Positions 7,350 to 14,822 of a stretch of 17,128 nucleotides of DNA are shown one piece after another (within the stretch, counting starts at the first letter, position 1; each line of letters begins with the position of its first letter). Origin of the DNA: Mariprofundaceae bacterium. GTDB taxonomy: Bacteria > Pseudomonadota > Zetaproteobacteria > Mariprofundales > Mariprofundaceae. The position numbers and the translations under genes are program-made. Under the pieces are notes generated by a model. The model was not told the DNA's origin. It did not search any database and saw only the letters and a list, made by a program, of their open reading frames with translations. The stretch spans positions 1 through 17,128 of the forward strand of contig WFOJ01000194.1 of the NCBI GenBank assembly GCA_015488125.1, given 5' to 3'.

Positions 7350-8075
7350 ATGGCCTACAAACTCATATTGAAATTTAATGGCGAAGTCGTATCAGATTAT
7401 ACGCTGGAAAATGTTGAAACCACTATTGGGCGGAAGTCTGATAATACGATTCACATTGATAATATGGCGGTTAGTGGCCACCATGCCAGAGTGGTTCTTG
7501 TCGGCAACAAGGCCATTTTTGAAGACATGGGCAGCACCAATGGCAGTGTAATCAATGGACGACAGGTAACCAAGCATGTGCTGCGCCATGGTGATCAGAT
7601 CATCATGGGCAAGCATGAGCTTATTTTTGTGGATACATCCATGGGGGAATTACCTTCGCGTCAGCAGGAACCAGCTGCCGAAGGGGACATGGAAAAAACC
7701 ATGGTGCTTTCCGCCCAGGGGCGCATGAGTGCTTTTGGCTCTGCTGAGCCAGTCAGTAACAAGCCATCGTTACCGTTAGCATCTGTACAGATTCTTTCCG
7801 GACCACAGGCTGGAAAGACCATTGATCTAACGGCTTCCATTACCAGTATCGGTAAGGGTGATGGCTGCAAGATCGTGGTAAAAGGATTAACGATCGGCAA
7901 ACAGGCTGCGGTGATCACGCGTCGTCCCACCGGTTACCATATCACTCATCTTGAGGGCTTGTCTCGCACTAAAGTGAATAACGACAGCATCTCTGATGAA
8001 CCTCGCGTCCTTAAGGATGGCGATATTATCACCCTGGGTGATATGAAGATGGAGTTTTTTCTCAAAACGGTCTGA
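7350..8075 (+). CDS. FHA-domain protein with one intact and one degenerate FHA domain
   Basis: The 241-residue protein has an N-terminal FHA domain (about 3-95) with every phosphothreonine-binding landmark: G27-R28, S42 and H45 in SGHH, and N64-G65 then N69-G70 in STNGSVING. A linker (about 97-140) carries the segment DMEKTMVL with T117. A second domain (about 145-240) keeps the FHA strand pattern and the VLKDGDIITLG ending, but the key Arg is K169 and the S..H and NG positions appear to be replaced (G183, A186, S/R), so it probably does not bind phosphothreonine. As the third gene of the cassette it is the likely reader and perhaps a substrate of the kinase. ATG 7350 follows a strong GGAGG at eight bases; an in-frame GTG at 7335 would overlap that site and is rejected. 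Confidence 0.92.
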   Translation: MAYKLILKFNGEVVSDYTLENVETTIGRKSDNTIHIDNMAVSGHHARVVLVGNKAIFEDMGSTNGSVINGRQVTKHVLRHGDQIIMGKHELIFVDTSMGELPSRQQEPAAEGDMEKTMVLSAQGRMSAFGSAEPVSNKPSLPLASVQILSGPQAGKTIDLTASITSIGKGDGCKIVVKGLTIGKQAAVITRRPTGYHITHLEGLSRTKVNNDSISDEPRVLKDGDIITLGDMKMEFFLKTV

Positions 8076-8213
8076 TGCCACGAAGCGAATAAAGCTTCTC
8101 TGACGCAGCGTCGCTACTAGCTTTTGTGGTAATGCGAAGGATAATCCGGCATCTTTTTGCTTTTCCCATTTTGCGCTGCGTCCGCATAATGATATCATGT
8201 ATCCGAGGTGAAT
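8076..8213 (+). other. Gap before ilvD with inverted repeats and weak promoter-like boxes
   Basis: This 138-base gap contains GAAGC/GCTTC (8082-8086 with 8094-8098), enclosed by a longer imperfect pair CCAC..AAGC with GCTT..GTGG (8078-8129), and the palindromic GACGCAGCGTC (8102-8112). None is followed by a T-run, so a standard terminator is doubtful. TTGCGC (8171-8176) and TATCAT (8193-8198), 16 bases apart, are promoter-like. I looked for an Ile/Leu/Val-rich leader peptide as in enteric ilv operons and found none. Confidence 0.3.
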
Positions 8214-10049
8214 ATGCCAGCCTATCGTTCACGACTTTCAACCCATGGCCGCAATATGGCTGGAGCCCGCGCCTTGTGGCGTGCTACCGGCATGGGCGAT
8301 GATGATTTTGGCAAACCCATTATTGCGGTGGTTAATTCCTTCACCCAGTTCGTGCCGGGGCATGTTCATCTAAAAGATATTGGGCAAATGGTCGCCAGGG
8401 AAATCGAGGCAGCCGGTGGTGTCGCCAAAGAGTTTCATACCATTGCCATTGATGATGGTATTGCCATGGGTCATGACGGCATGCTCTATTCACTGCCCAG
8501 CAGGGAACTCATTGCCGATTCTGTAGAATATATGGCCAATGCCCATTGCGCTGATGCCCTGGTGTGTATTTCCAATTGTGATAAAATCACTCCCGGCATG
8601 ATGATGGCCGCCTTGCGATTGAACATCCCTGCGGTGTTTGTTTCCGGTGGCCCCATGGAAGCTGGTAAAGTCATCCTCAACGACGAGGAGGCTTCCCTGG
8701 ATCTGGTGGATGCCATGATCATGGCCGCCAATCCCAATGAGAGCGATGCGGATGTGGCTGCGGTTGAACGTTCGGCCTGCCCGACTTGTGGTTCCTGCTC
8801 TGGCATGTTCACTGCGAATTCCATGAACTGTCTGACAGAAGCCCTGGGCTTCTCTTTACCAGGCAATGGCTCCTTGTTGGCAACGCACGCGGATCGGCGA
8901 ACCTTGTTTCTGAAAGCAGGACGCCTGGTGGTTCAACTGGCCAGGCGTTATTACGAAGAGAACGACGAGAGCGTGCTGCCACGCAGTATTGCCAGCAAAC
9001 GGGCCTTTGAGAACGCCATGATGCTGGATATTGCCATGGGCGGCTCGACCAATACCGTCCTGCATTTACTGGCTGCGGCGCAGGAAGCGGAGGTGGATTT
9101 TACCATGCGTGATATAGACCGTTTATCGCGCATGGTACCCAATCTGTGCAAAGTGGCTCCGGCAACGCCACAATACCATATGGAGGATGTGCATCGCGCC
9201 GGTGGTGTTTTCGGTATTCTCGCTGAGCTGGATCGCGCAGGCTTGCTGCACAGTGAGGAAAAAACCGTACATAGCGGCAGCCTGAAAGAAGCTATTGCTT
9301 ACCATGATATTATGCGTCAGGGATGCAAGGTTGAGGCTTTTTACGCGGCGGCTCCTGGCGGCGTAGCAACACAGCTGGCCTTTTCGCAATCACGCCGATG
9401 GCCATCGCTGGATCGTGATCGAACATCCGGTTGTATTCGCGATGTGGCGCATGCCTATTCCACTGAAGGTGGCCTGGCCGTACTTTATGGTAATCTGGCA
9501 GAACGCGGCTGCCTTGTAAAAACAGCCGGTGTTGATGCCTCTATCTGGCGTTTTAGCGGTACGGCGCGGGTATTCGAATCGCAAGATGCGGCAGTTGATG
9601 CGATTCTTAATCGCCGTATTCAGCCAGGTGATGTGGTGGTGATTCGCTACGAAGGGCCACGTGGTGGTCCTGGTATGCAGGAAATGCTTTACCCGACCTC
9701 CTACCTTAAATCCATGGGGCTGGGCAAGGCATGTGCGCTGCTGACCGATGGTCGTTTTTCCGGCGGTACATCGGGGTTGTCCATCGGCCATGTATCACCG
9801 GAAGCCGCCGAAGGGGGTGTGATTGCGCTGGTAGAGGATGGCGACCGCATTGATATTGATATTCCGGCTCGTTCCATTCACCTGGCTGTCAGTGACGAGA
9901 AACTCAATCGCCGCAGGATCGCCATGGAGCAGCGTGGTGAACGCGCCTGGCAACCTGTTGATCGTCAGCGCAAGGTTTCCAAAGCCTTGCAGGCATACGC
10001 CGCCATGACCACATCCGCTGACCTGGGGGGAGTGCGAAAACTCAAATGA
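8214..10049 (+). CDS. ilvD: Dihydroxy-acid dehydratase
   Basis: This cytoplasmic Fe-S enzyme dehydrates 2,3-dihydroxy-3-methylbutanoate (and the methylpentanoate analogue) to the 2-keto acids that become valine, leucine and isoleucine. The 611-residue product (E. coli 616) opens almost exactly as enteric IlvD with PAYRSRLSTHGRNMAGARAL. The cluster cysteines fall at C122 (SNCDKITPGM) and C195 (CPTCGSCSGM), the same numbers as I recall for E. coli. Other landmarks are IDDGIAMGH, GGSTNTVLHLLA, RYEGPRGGPGM and LLTDGRFSGGTSGLSIGHVSPEA. ATG 8214 is chosen because it sits after AGGTGA (8206-8211) and matches the family N-terminus; GTG 8208 lies inside that site. The stop overlaps the next gene (ATGA). 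Confidence 0.98.
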   Translation: MPAYRSRLSTHGRNMAGARALWRATGMGDDDFGKPIIAVVNSFTQFVPGHVHLKDIGQMVAREIEAAGGVAKEFHTIAIDDGIAMGHDGMLYSLPSRELIADSVEYMANAHCADALVCISNCDKITPGMMMAALRLNIPAVFVSGGPMEAGKVILNDEEASLDLVDAMIMAANPNESDADVAAVERSACPTCGSCSGMFTANSMNCLTEALGFSLPGNGSLLATHADRRTLFLKAGRLVVQLARRYYEENDESVLPRSIASKRAFENAMMLDIAMGGSTNTVLHLLAAAQEAEVDFTMRDIDRLSRMVPNLCKVAPATPQYHMEDVHRAGGVFGILAELDRAGLLHSEEKTVHSGSLKEAIAYHDIMRQGCKVEAFYAAAPGGVATQLAFSQSRRWPSLDRDRTSGCIRDVAHAYSTEGGLAVLYGNLAERGCLVKTAGVDASIWRFSGTARVFESQDAAVDAILNRRIQPGDVVVIRYEGPRGGPGMQEMLYPTSYLKSMGLGKACALLTDGRFSGGTSGLSIGHVSPEAAEGGVIALVEDGDRIDIDIPARSIHLAVSDEKLNRRRIAMEQRGERAWQPVDRQRKVSKALQAYAAMTTSADLGGVRKLK

Positions 10050-10999
10050 TGCGGCCGGAACGTTTCGCTGCCATTGATATTGGCTCCAACACCTTTCGTT
10101 TTCTCGCGGCGGAACGTAACGACACAGGAGCATCGCTACCATGGCGGACAATATGCTACCGTCATCATATCGTGCGCCTGGCCGACAGACTTCGTGACAC
10201 AGGGCAATTGCATGATTCGGCTATATCGCGCGGCGTTGATGCGCTGCGCGAGTTTCGCTCGCTGATCAGCCAGTACAGCGTGCCATTGACACATTACCGG
10301 GCAGTAGCAACAGCAGCTGTGCGCATGGCGGAAAATGCAGATGATTTCTGTGAACGGATAGCGCAAAGCTGCGGACTTCAGATTGATGTGATTTCCGGTG
10401 ATGAAGAGGCGAGGCTTTCTTTGCTCGGTTGCTGCGCGGCGCTGGATGCTTCTTGTAGTGAAGACATGTTGCTGATTGATATTGGCGGTGGCAGCACCGA
10501 GTTTATTCGCGCCCGTCAGGGCAGGCATGAGCAATCCATGAGCTGCCCGCTCGGTGTGGTAGGGTTGACCGAAGAATATTTACGCAGCGATCCTCCGGCG
10601 GCTGATTACCCGGCTATGCTGGATGCCTGTCAATCACATCTGGACACCGTTGAAGCAAGCTGGCAGGGAAAATCTGCGCCAACACACTTGATTGGCACAG
10701 CTGGCACGATTACCACGCTGGCGGCTACCATGCTGGACCTTCACCCCTACGATGCGGATGTGATCAACAACACGCGCATGTCATGGACTGATTTTGTTAC
10801 ACTACGCGATCGACTGCTTTCACTACGCCACAGACAGCGGCAGTGCATCAGAACGATTGAGACACAACGGGCTGACCTGATGATTGCCGGGCTGGCCATT
10901 ACAGAAGCCGTTTGGCAGCGCTGGGATTATGATGAACTGGTAGTTGTTGATGCTGGTTTGCTTGAAGGTGTCTGGCTGAACCTGGCATATATTTTGTAA
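10046..10999 (+). CDS. Ppx/GppA-family phosphatase, single-domain form
   Basis: The 317-residue protein belongs to the exopolyphosphatase/guanosine pentaphosphatase family of the actin-like ATPase fold. Visible motifs are AIDIGSNTFRFL near the start, VATAAVRMAEN, ISGDEEARLSLLG, the phosphate-binding LLIDIGGGSTEFI, and IGTAGTITTLAAT. It has only the two actin-like lobes and lacks the C-terminal HD-like region found in the roughly 500-residue E. coli Ppx and GppA, as in short forms from other bacteria. Whether it acts on polyphosphate, pppGpp or something else cannot be read from the sequence. It begins at ATG 10046, overlapping the ilvD stop by four bases (a second ATG follows at once), so it is translated from the ilvD transcript. 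Metabolic link to ilvD is not obvious. Confidence 0.9.
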   Translation: MMRPERFAAIDIGSNTFRFLAAERNDTGASLPWRTICYRHHIVRLADRLRDTGQLHDSAISRGVDALREFRSLISQYSVPLTHYRAVATAAVRMAENADDFCERIAQSCGLQIDVISGDEEARLSLLGCCAALDASCSEDMLLIDIGGGSTEFIRARQGRHEQSMSCPLGVVGLTEEYLRSDPPAADYPAMLDACQSHLDTVEASWQGKSAPTHLIGTAGTITTLAATMLDLHPYDADVINNTRMSWTDFVTLRDRLLSLRHRQRQCIRTIETQRADLMIAGLAITEAVWQRWDYDELVVVDAGLLEGVWLNLAYIL

Positions 11000-11249
11000 C
11001 TCTTATCATGCATAGATGAATCCGAGCCATGAAATATGAGCAGACATGCCCTGGCTTATGGGTTTATTTTGGTTGGCAAGTCCGCGTGTGGCTGGATATG
11101 CGACCGCAGCTGCTTTTCTAACCATAATGTTCTGCTTTACATAGCGGATCAAACGAGAAATAGCATTAAAAATATCAGATTGAGTTTTCGCCTGTTGCTG
11201 GCTAGCCTGCCGCTGCCAAGCAAGGGGGTGCCTGAGCATATGGGGTATC
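11000..11249. other. 250-base gap without a convincing gene
   Basis: Nothing certain is seen here. Open frames exist on both strands (about 74 codons on +, about 80 codons on - from 11251), but neither shows a recognisable motif or a strong ribosome-binding site, and the minus frame overlaps the start of the next gene. No tRNA-like or terminator-like structure was found. Confidence 0.4.
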
Positions 11250-12893
11250 ATGGATATTAAAAAATTCTCGTCAATATGGGACGTGGGTAAACTACCTATC
11301 AGCACTCTAATGTCCAATCCGTTCGATAGCGTTAAGGATGCCTTGTTTGACTATAAAAGTCAGCCTACCCCCGAAAAAGCCAAAGCGCTTCGTATGCTCA
11401 TTCAGTCATATCTGCGTGAAATGAATGCCAACAAACAATTGCCATTGTCGCACCGGTTAATGGTAATTGATACACTGAATCAGTATGTTGCCATCCTCCA
11501 GGAACTGAACGTCCCGAATCTGCTGGAAACATATGACAAGTTGATGACAGAGGTAGCGGAAAAAGCAGAGAAAAAGCCGGAGTACGTTGAAGCGCTGGTG
11601 GAAATGGCTGTGTATTCCTTTTACCTGATTGTGCACGAGCTACAGCACACCTTGTCGCGCTATTATCCCGTGTCCCGGGTATCCATCCGACGAGCGCTGA
11701 CTATTATGGATATGGTACTGCGTCTCTATCGCAAGCATAAACTGCCAGCCAACAACTGGTTTGTGCGCCTGAACCGTCTGTTTGTTGTTCACGAATTATT
11801 GCGTACCGTCAATACTTACGCCATGCCGCCACATGAACAACAGGCTGCCGTCCGCCATTTACGCAAACATCTGGAAGCCAACGTCAAGGTTGGCCTGCGC
11901 TTTTACTTCAAGGGGGAAGCTGTCCGTTGTCAGGGACTTGCACTGATTATTCAGCCATTGAAACCACACATCAGCCCTTCGCGTGTGTTGCGCTACGATG
12001 AAGTGGCAGAAGAAGACACGATTGTGCTTGATCTGGATCAACTGGCGCAAATTGCACTACGCGATATGCGCCATGCCCAGAACAAGATACGCCCTGGTCA
12101 GCAGGGGCAACATGATGATTATGTCATGATCACGGATGCGATGAAAGACGCCATTGTGTTTGGTCAGTTTATGCGTGAAGTAATGTACACACGCCCTCGT
12201 CAGTATCCCCGAAAACGTCCGGAGGGCAAAAAGTATGTCGCCCTGGATACCAATATTGACCATGGATTTCAGTTACTCTACGAGCAACAACGGATAATGG
12301 ATAGTGATGGTTGCATTGATCCGCCAGAACGTGAACGCGTATGGCAAGTGGTAGATATGTCAGATGGCGGCTTTTACCTTGAACACATGCCCGTGCGTCA
12401 ACGCCCACAGGCTGCATTGAGCATGATGGAAGAGCAACAGATATCAGTAGATCCTGATATGGAGGTAGGCATTCTGATCAGCTATGCCTTACTTGACCCT
12501 GTGACTGATGCGCTTACTGGCAAAACGCAAGTCAAGGTATTGGAAAAAGGAATTGCCCGCGTCTCGTGGTACCGTATCGATGCCAATGAGTTGCGAAGCA
12601 TCGGTGTTGCCAAGATTATGCGAGGTCACATTGCACATGTCCGGGTGGTTCGGGAAATGTTGTCGGTTTCTGCCAGAGATCAGTTTTTTGCCTGGATTGA
12701 TCGTGAAGGGGAACGACAATTAAAGATGTGGTCAACCCAGGAAACCATCAGCCCCGGTACACCACTGTCCATTCGCATACCCGGTAAACAGGCAGTAAGC
12801 TGCTCTGTGGCCAAAATACTTGATCGTGGTGTCAATTATGCTGTTCACTTGCTTAATCTTGATCCGCAAAAAAAAACGGGAAATGCATCATGA
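11250..12893 (+). CDS. Uncharacterised 547-residue protein with PilZ-like motifs in its C-terminal half
   Basis: I do not recognise a named family with certainty. Residues 1-220 look helical, without a signal peptide or membrane helix, so the protein should be cytoplasmic. The C-terminal half is strand-rich and holds RQYPR (317-321, RxxxR) and DMSDGG (369-374, DxSxxG), the two motifs by which PilZ domains bind cyclic di-GMP; their 48-residue spacing is longer than usual. A later segment, GIARVSWYRI...SIGVAKI (about 443-460), resembles the 'VRW...vGvq' stretch I recall from long PilZ-like proteins of beta- and gammaproteobacteria. The start at ATG 11250 has only a weak GGGG site. The stop overlaps the DUF4124 start (ATGA), so the two are coupled. 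Binding of cyclic di-GMP is an inference. Confidence 0.7.
   Translation: MDIKKFSSIWDVGKLPISTLMSNPFDSVKDALFDYKSQPTPEKAKALRMLIQSYLREMNANKQLPLSHRLMVIDTLNQYVAILQELNVPNLLETYDKLMTEVAEKAEKKPEYVEALVEMAVYSFYLIVHELQHTLSRYYPVSRVSIRRALTIMDMVLRLYRKHKLPANNWFVRLNRLFVVHELLRTVNTYAMPPHEQQAAVRHLRKHLEANVKVGLRFYFKGEAVRCQGLALIIQPLKPHISPSRVLRYDEVAEEDTIVLDLDQLAQIALRDMRHAQNKIRPGQQGQHDDYVMITDAMKDAIVFGQFMREVMYTRPRQYPRKRPEGKKYVALDTNIDHGFQLLYEQQRIMDSDGCIDPPERERVWQVVDMSDGGFYLEHMPVRQRPQAALSMMEEQQISVDPDMEVGILISYALLDPVTDALTGKTQVKVLEKGIARVSWYRIDANELRSIGVAKIMRGHIAHVRVVREMLSVSARDQFFAWIDREGERQLKMWSTQETISPGTPLSIRIPGKQAVSCSVAKILDRGVNYAVHLLNLDPQKKTGNAS
12868..12876 (+). repeat. A9 homopolymer near the end of the PilZ-like gene
   Basis: Nine consecutive A bases sit ten codons before the stop, read as QKK followed by Thr, and 14 bases before the start of the overlapping DUF4124 gene. 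Slippage here would change only the last residues of the first protein but could alter coupling to the second. Confidence 0.9.
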
Positions 12894-13657
12894 AGAAGTA
12901 TGCAGTACTTCTTATCGTCGCTTTTGCTTGTGTGACGTTCAGCCATCCGGCGCATGCTGACCTTTACCGTTGTGACAGTGGGCATGGCACCTATATTTAC
13001 ACCAATATTCCTTGCGTTCATGCGCAGCAATCCAGGGCTAAAATCAGACAACATGGTGATGGGATACTGGTTGATCCAGATACTTTGAGAAAACCACAAA
13101 AGCAAGTAACAGCCATTGTCAATCAAACTGCTGTTCGGCCAAATCCGAAGGTAAGGCGCAAATCTGCTCAGGTTGCCAGTATTTCTCCGGTTGATGCTGA
13201 TGCTGCGCAGCAGGAGATTGTCAGTGCGGCTCTTCCTACTTCATTGCAAGTGAGTGAAGCAATGCCAACACTGAAAACATTCGCACTGGATGATTATCGT
13301 CCCGGTATGTCCTGGCTGATTCGTAACGAGGGGCAATTGACAGCTTATGAACGTTATGAAATAACAGCTGTGGATAGGCATCGCATTCATTGGCGTAAGA
13401 GCTTGTTGAATGCCAGGAGGCAGCCCTTTGCCGGTGGTATCAGCGAAGAATTTGTGCTGGATCGGGATAACAAGCCCGTATTACAAGCTCCTGTGGTAAA
13501 CATCCGTGCCGGGCATTATGTATTTGAATGCCAAAAACAACAACTGGATCAGGCTGTACTTTGGCATGTCGCCAGGTTACCATTGATTGTGCCGTATGCG
13601 GAATATCGCAGTGGTGACAAGAGCGTTCTGGTGGAGCTTGATGTGGCAGGGCCGTAA
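12890..13657 (+). CDS. Exported DUF4124-domain protein
   Basis: The 255-residue protein has a Sec signal peptide (residues 1-23, ending HPAHA) and then a short DUF4124 module: DLYRCDSGHGTYIYTNIPC (24-42), with the Tyr-Arg-Cys and Tyr-Thr-Asn-x-Pro-Cys signature. A low-complexity linker follows (about 55-130). A C-terminal domain of about 120 residues (135-255) with strand-like segments such as YERYEITAVDRHRIHW and RAGHYVFECQ I do not recognise. DUF4124 proteins are periplasmic or envelope proteins of unknown function. The two cysteines C29 and C42 could form a disulfide. The ATG overlaps the upstream stop by four bases, pairing it with the PilZ-like protein, and it is the last + strand gene before convergent coaD. 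Confidence 0.8.
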   Translation: MKKYAVLLIVAFACVTFSHPAHADLYRCDSGHGTYIYTNIPCVHAQQSRAKIRQHGDGILVDPDTLRKPQKQVTAIVNQTAVRPNPKVRRKSAQVASISPVDADAAQQEIVSAALPTSLQVSEAMPTLKTFALDDYRPGMSWLIRNEGQLTAYERYEITAVDRHRIHWRKSLLNARRQPFAGGISEEFVLDRDNKPVLQAPVVNIRAGHYVFECQKQQLDQAVLWHVARLPLIVPYAEYRSGDKSVLVELDVAGP

Positions 13658-13687
13658 CTGCATAAAACAGCGATGCGCCTATCCGTA

Positions 13688-13704
13688 GCAAGAAAACTTC
13701 TTGC
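13688..13704. terminator. Perfect hairpin between convergent genes
   Basis: GCAAGAA (13688-13694) and TTCTTGC (13698-13704) form a perfect seven-base stem with the three-base loop AAC, lying in the 65-base gap between the ends of the DUF4124 and coaD genes. Only three T follow on + (TTTGAG), and three T follow in coaD's direction only after mismatch, so if it terminates transcription it is a modest bidirectional terminator. Confidence 0.45.
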
Positions 13705-13722
13705 TTTGAGCAATCGATGATA

Positions 13723-14250
13723 TCAAATACGAAGATTATTTTTTCTCAATTCTGAATGGGTTGTCTGTCTTGTTGTTGAGATTTGTTTCAGCAGTGGCAA
13801 AACGGGGGGGGGTACCAGTGAGGTGACATCACCACCCATACTGGCAATTTCGCGAATAAAGCGGGAGGACACAAAGGTATAATCTTCCCGTGCCATGACG
13901 AAAACCGTTTCAATTTTGCTATCGAGGCGACGGTTCATGGTTGCCATCTGAAATTCGTATTCAAAATCGGATGCCGCCCGCAAGCCTCGCAAAATGGCGC
14001 TGGCTTGATGCCGTTGTGCCAGTTGTACCAGTAAGCCGGAAAAGGCCACGATTTCTACACCCGGCTCATCAGCAAATGTTTCTCGAACCATTTGCACGCG
14101 GGTATCAAGATCAAACACTGGGTGTTTGCCAGGGTTCTCGGCAACGCCGATCACCACACGATCAAACAGTCTCAGGCCACGGCGCACCACATCCACATGG
14201 CCTAGTGAAATGGGGTCAAATGTTCCTGGATAGATGGCGCAATGATTCAT
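13723..14250 (-). CDS. coaD: Phosphopantetheine adenylyltransferase
   Basis: The 175-residue enzyme transfers AMP from ATP to 4'-phosphopantetheine, the penultimate step of coenzyme A synthesis, in the cytoplasm. The nucleotidyltransferase motifs are clear: YPGTFDPISLGHVDVV with the (T/H)xGH-type GH, AENPGKHPVFDLDTRV, ILRGLRAASDFEYEFQMA and the late TFVSSRFIREIASMGGDV. The family usually ends soon after LVPPxV; this copy has a roughly 20-residue polar tail (TTRQTTHSELRK...), making it longer than E. coli CoaD (159). The segment VPPPV is encoded by nine C in a row. Its ATG (14250) overlaps the rsmD stop by four bases, and the rsmD-coaD order is widespread in proteobacteria. Confidence 0.96.
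   Translation of the reverse strand: MNHCAIYPGTFDPISLGHVDVVRRGLRLFDRVVIGVAENPGKHPVFDLDTRVQMVRETFADEPGVEIVAFSGLLVQLAQRHQASAILRGLRAASDFEYEFQMATMNRRLDSKIETVFVMAREDYTFVSSRFIREIASMGGDVTSLVPPPVLPLLKQISTTRQTTHSELRKNNLRI
13804..13812 (-). repeat. C9 homopolymer inside coaD
   Basis: On the coding strand nine C bases encode Pro-Pro-Pro of LVPPPV, about 26 residues before the end. Losing one C would give a stop a few codons later; gaining one would replace the tail. The nine-base form reads like the family (LVPPxV...L), so it is taken as correct. Confidence 0.9.
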
Positions 14251-14822
14251 GCCTGTTCCCGCGACATTTTTTTCAATAACGATAAACTGCTGTGGCCATA
14301 ACGACGGACGGCCAGGGTTTCCAGTGCCAACCCGGTGTAGTCCGGCATGGCATCGCTGGCTTCCTCTACCACCAGTATGTCAAAATCAATGGCATGGCGT
14401 GTCAACCATGCCGGTAAAGCTGCCGAGTCGCTCCGGTGATAGGGGGGGTCTGCGAAAATTATGGTGTAATGTTGAGCAGCGACCACGGAAAGAATATCGG
14501 GAATGCGCCCCTGACAAATACGCCAGCGTTGTGGTGCAATGGCCAGTCGTTCAGCCTGTTGACGCATGGCCCGGCAGGCGCGAGAGCTGATTTCCAGGGA
14601 GGTGACGTTACACATTCCCCGCGAAACAGCTTCCAGCGCTATGATGCCGGAGCCGGCATACAACTCAAGCATCCTGCATGCCGAAAAAGGCTGAGCAAGA
14701 TGATGAGCCAGCATATTAAACAAGGCTTGGCGCGCTTTTACCGGTGTTGGCCGCAGACCTGGCAGATTCGGTACAGTAATTCGCCGGTTGCGCAGCTCAC
14801 CTGCAGTAATACGCAGGGTCAG
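14247..14822 (-). CDS. rsmD: 16S rRNA (guanine966-N2)-methyltransferase, probable CTG start
   Basis: RsmD methylates G966 of 16S rRNA. Motifs: LRITAGELRNRR and GLRPTPVKARQALFNML at the N-terminus, SAM-binding LELYAGSGIIALEAVSRG, a CxxxxxLEIS acidic site and the catalytic FADPPY. The reading from TTG 14723 would drop the RNA-binding GLRPT region, but the frame stays open upstream and matches the family back to CTG 14822. No ATG, GTG or TTG exists in frame between the upstream TAG and position 14723. CTG 14822 follows AAGAGG at five bases and gives 191 residues (E. coli 198), so a CTG start is preferred; a real frameshift linking it to ATG 14848 is the alternative. Product identity is firm, the start less so. 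Confidence 0.9.
   Translation of the reverse strand: MTLRITAGELRNRRITVPNLPGLRPTPVKARQALFNMLAHHLAQPFSACRMLELYAGSGIIALEAVSRGMCNVTSLEISSRACRAMRQQAERLAIAPQRWRICQGRIPDILSVVAAQHYTIIFADPPYHRSDSAALPAWLTRHAIDFDILVVEEASDAMPDYTGLALETLAVRRYGHSSLSLLKKMSREQA

Noticed and set aside
3993..8075. Type VI secretion PpkA/PppA/Fha regulators
   Set aside because: The kinase has a CHASE2 sensor and no Tss genes are in the window.
8076..8213. Attenuator leader peptide for ilvD
   Set aside because: The only short frame in the gap (MPRSE) has no run of Ile, Leu or Val codons, and no terminator with a T-run is present.
11006..11251. Minus-strand frame of about 80 codons in the gap after the Ppx/GppA gene
   Set aside because: Codons look plausible (a QASQQQAKTQSDIFNAI stretch), but no family is recognised, no good ribosome-binding site is seen, and it overlaps the start of the next gene. 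Kept only as a gap note.
11036..11260. Plus-strand 74-codon frame in the same gap
   Set aside because: No recognisable motif, Cys-rich odd composition, and it runs into the next gene in another frame.
14247..14723. rsmD starting at TTG 14723
   Set aside because: This drops the conserved N-terminal region including GLRPT, which is in the same open frame just upstream.
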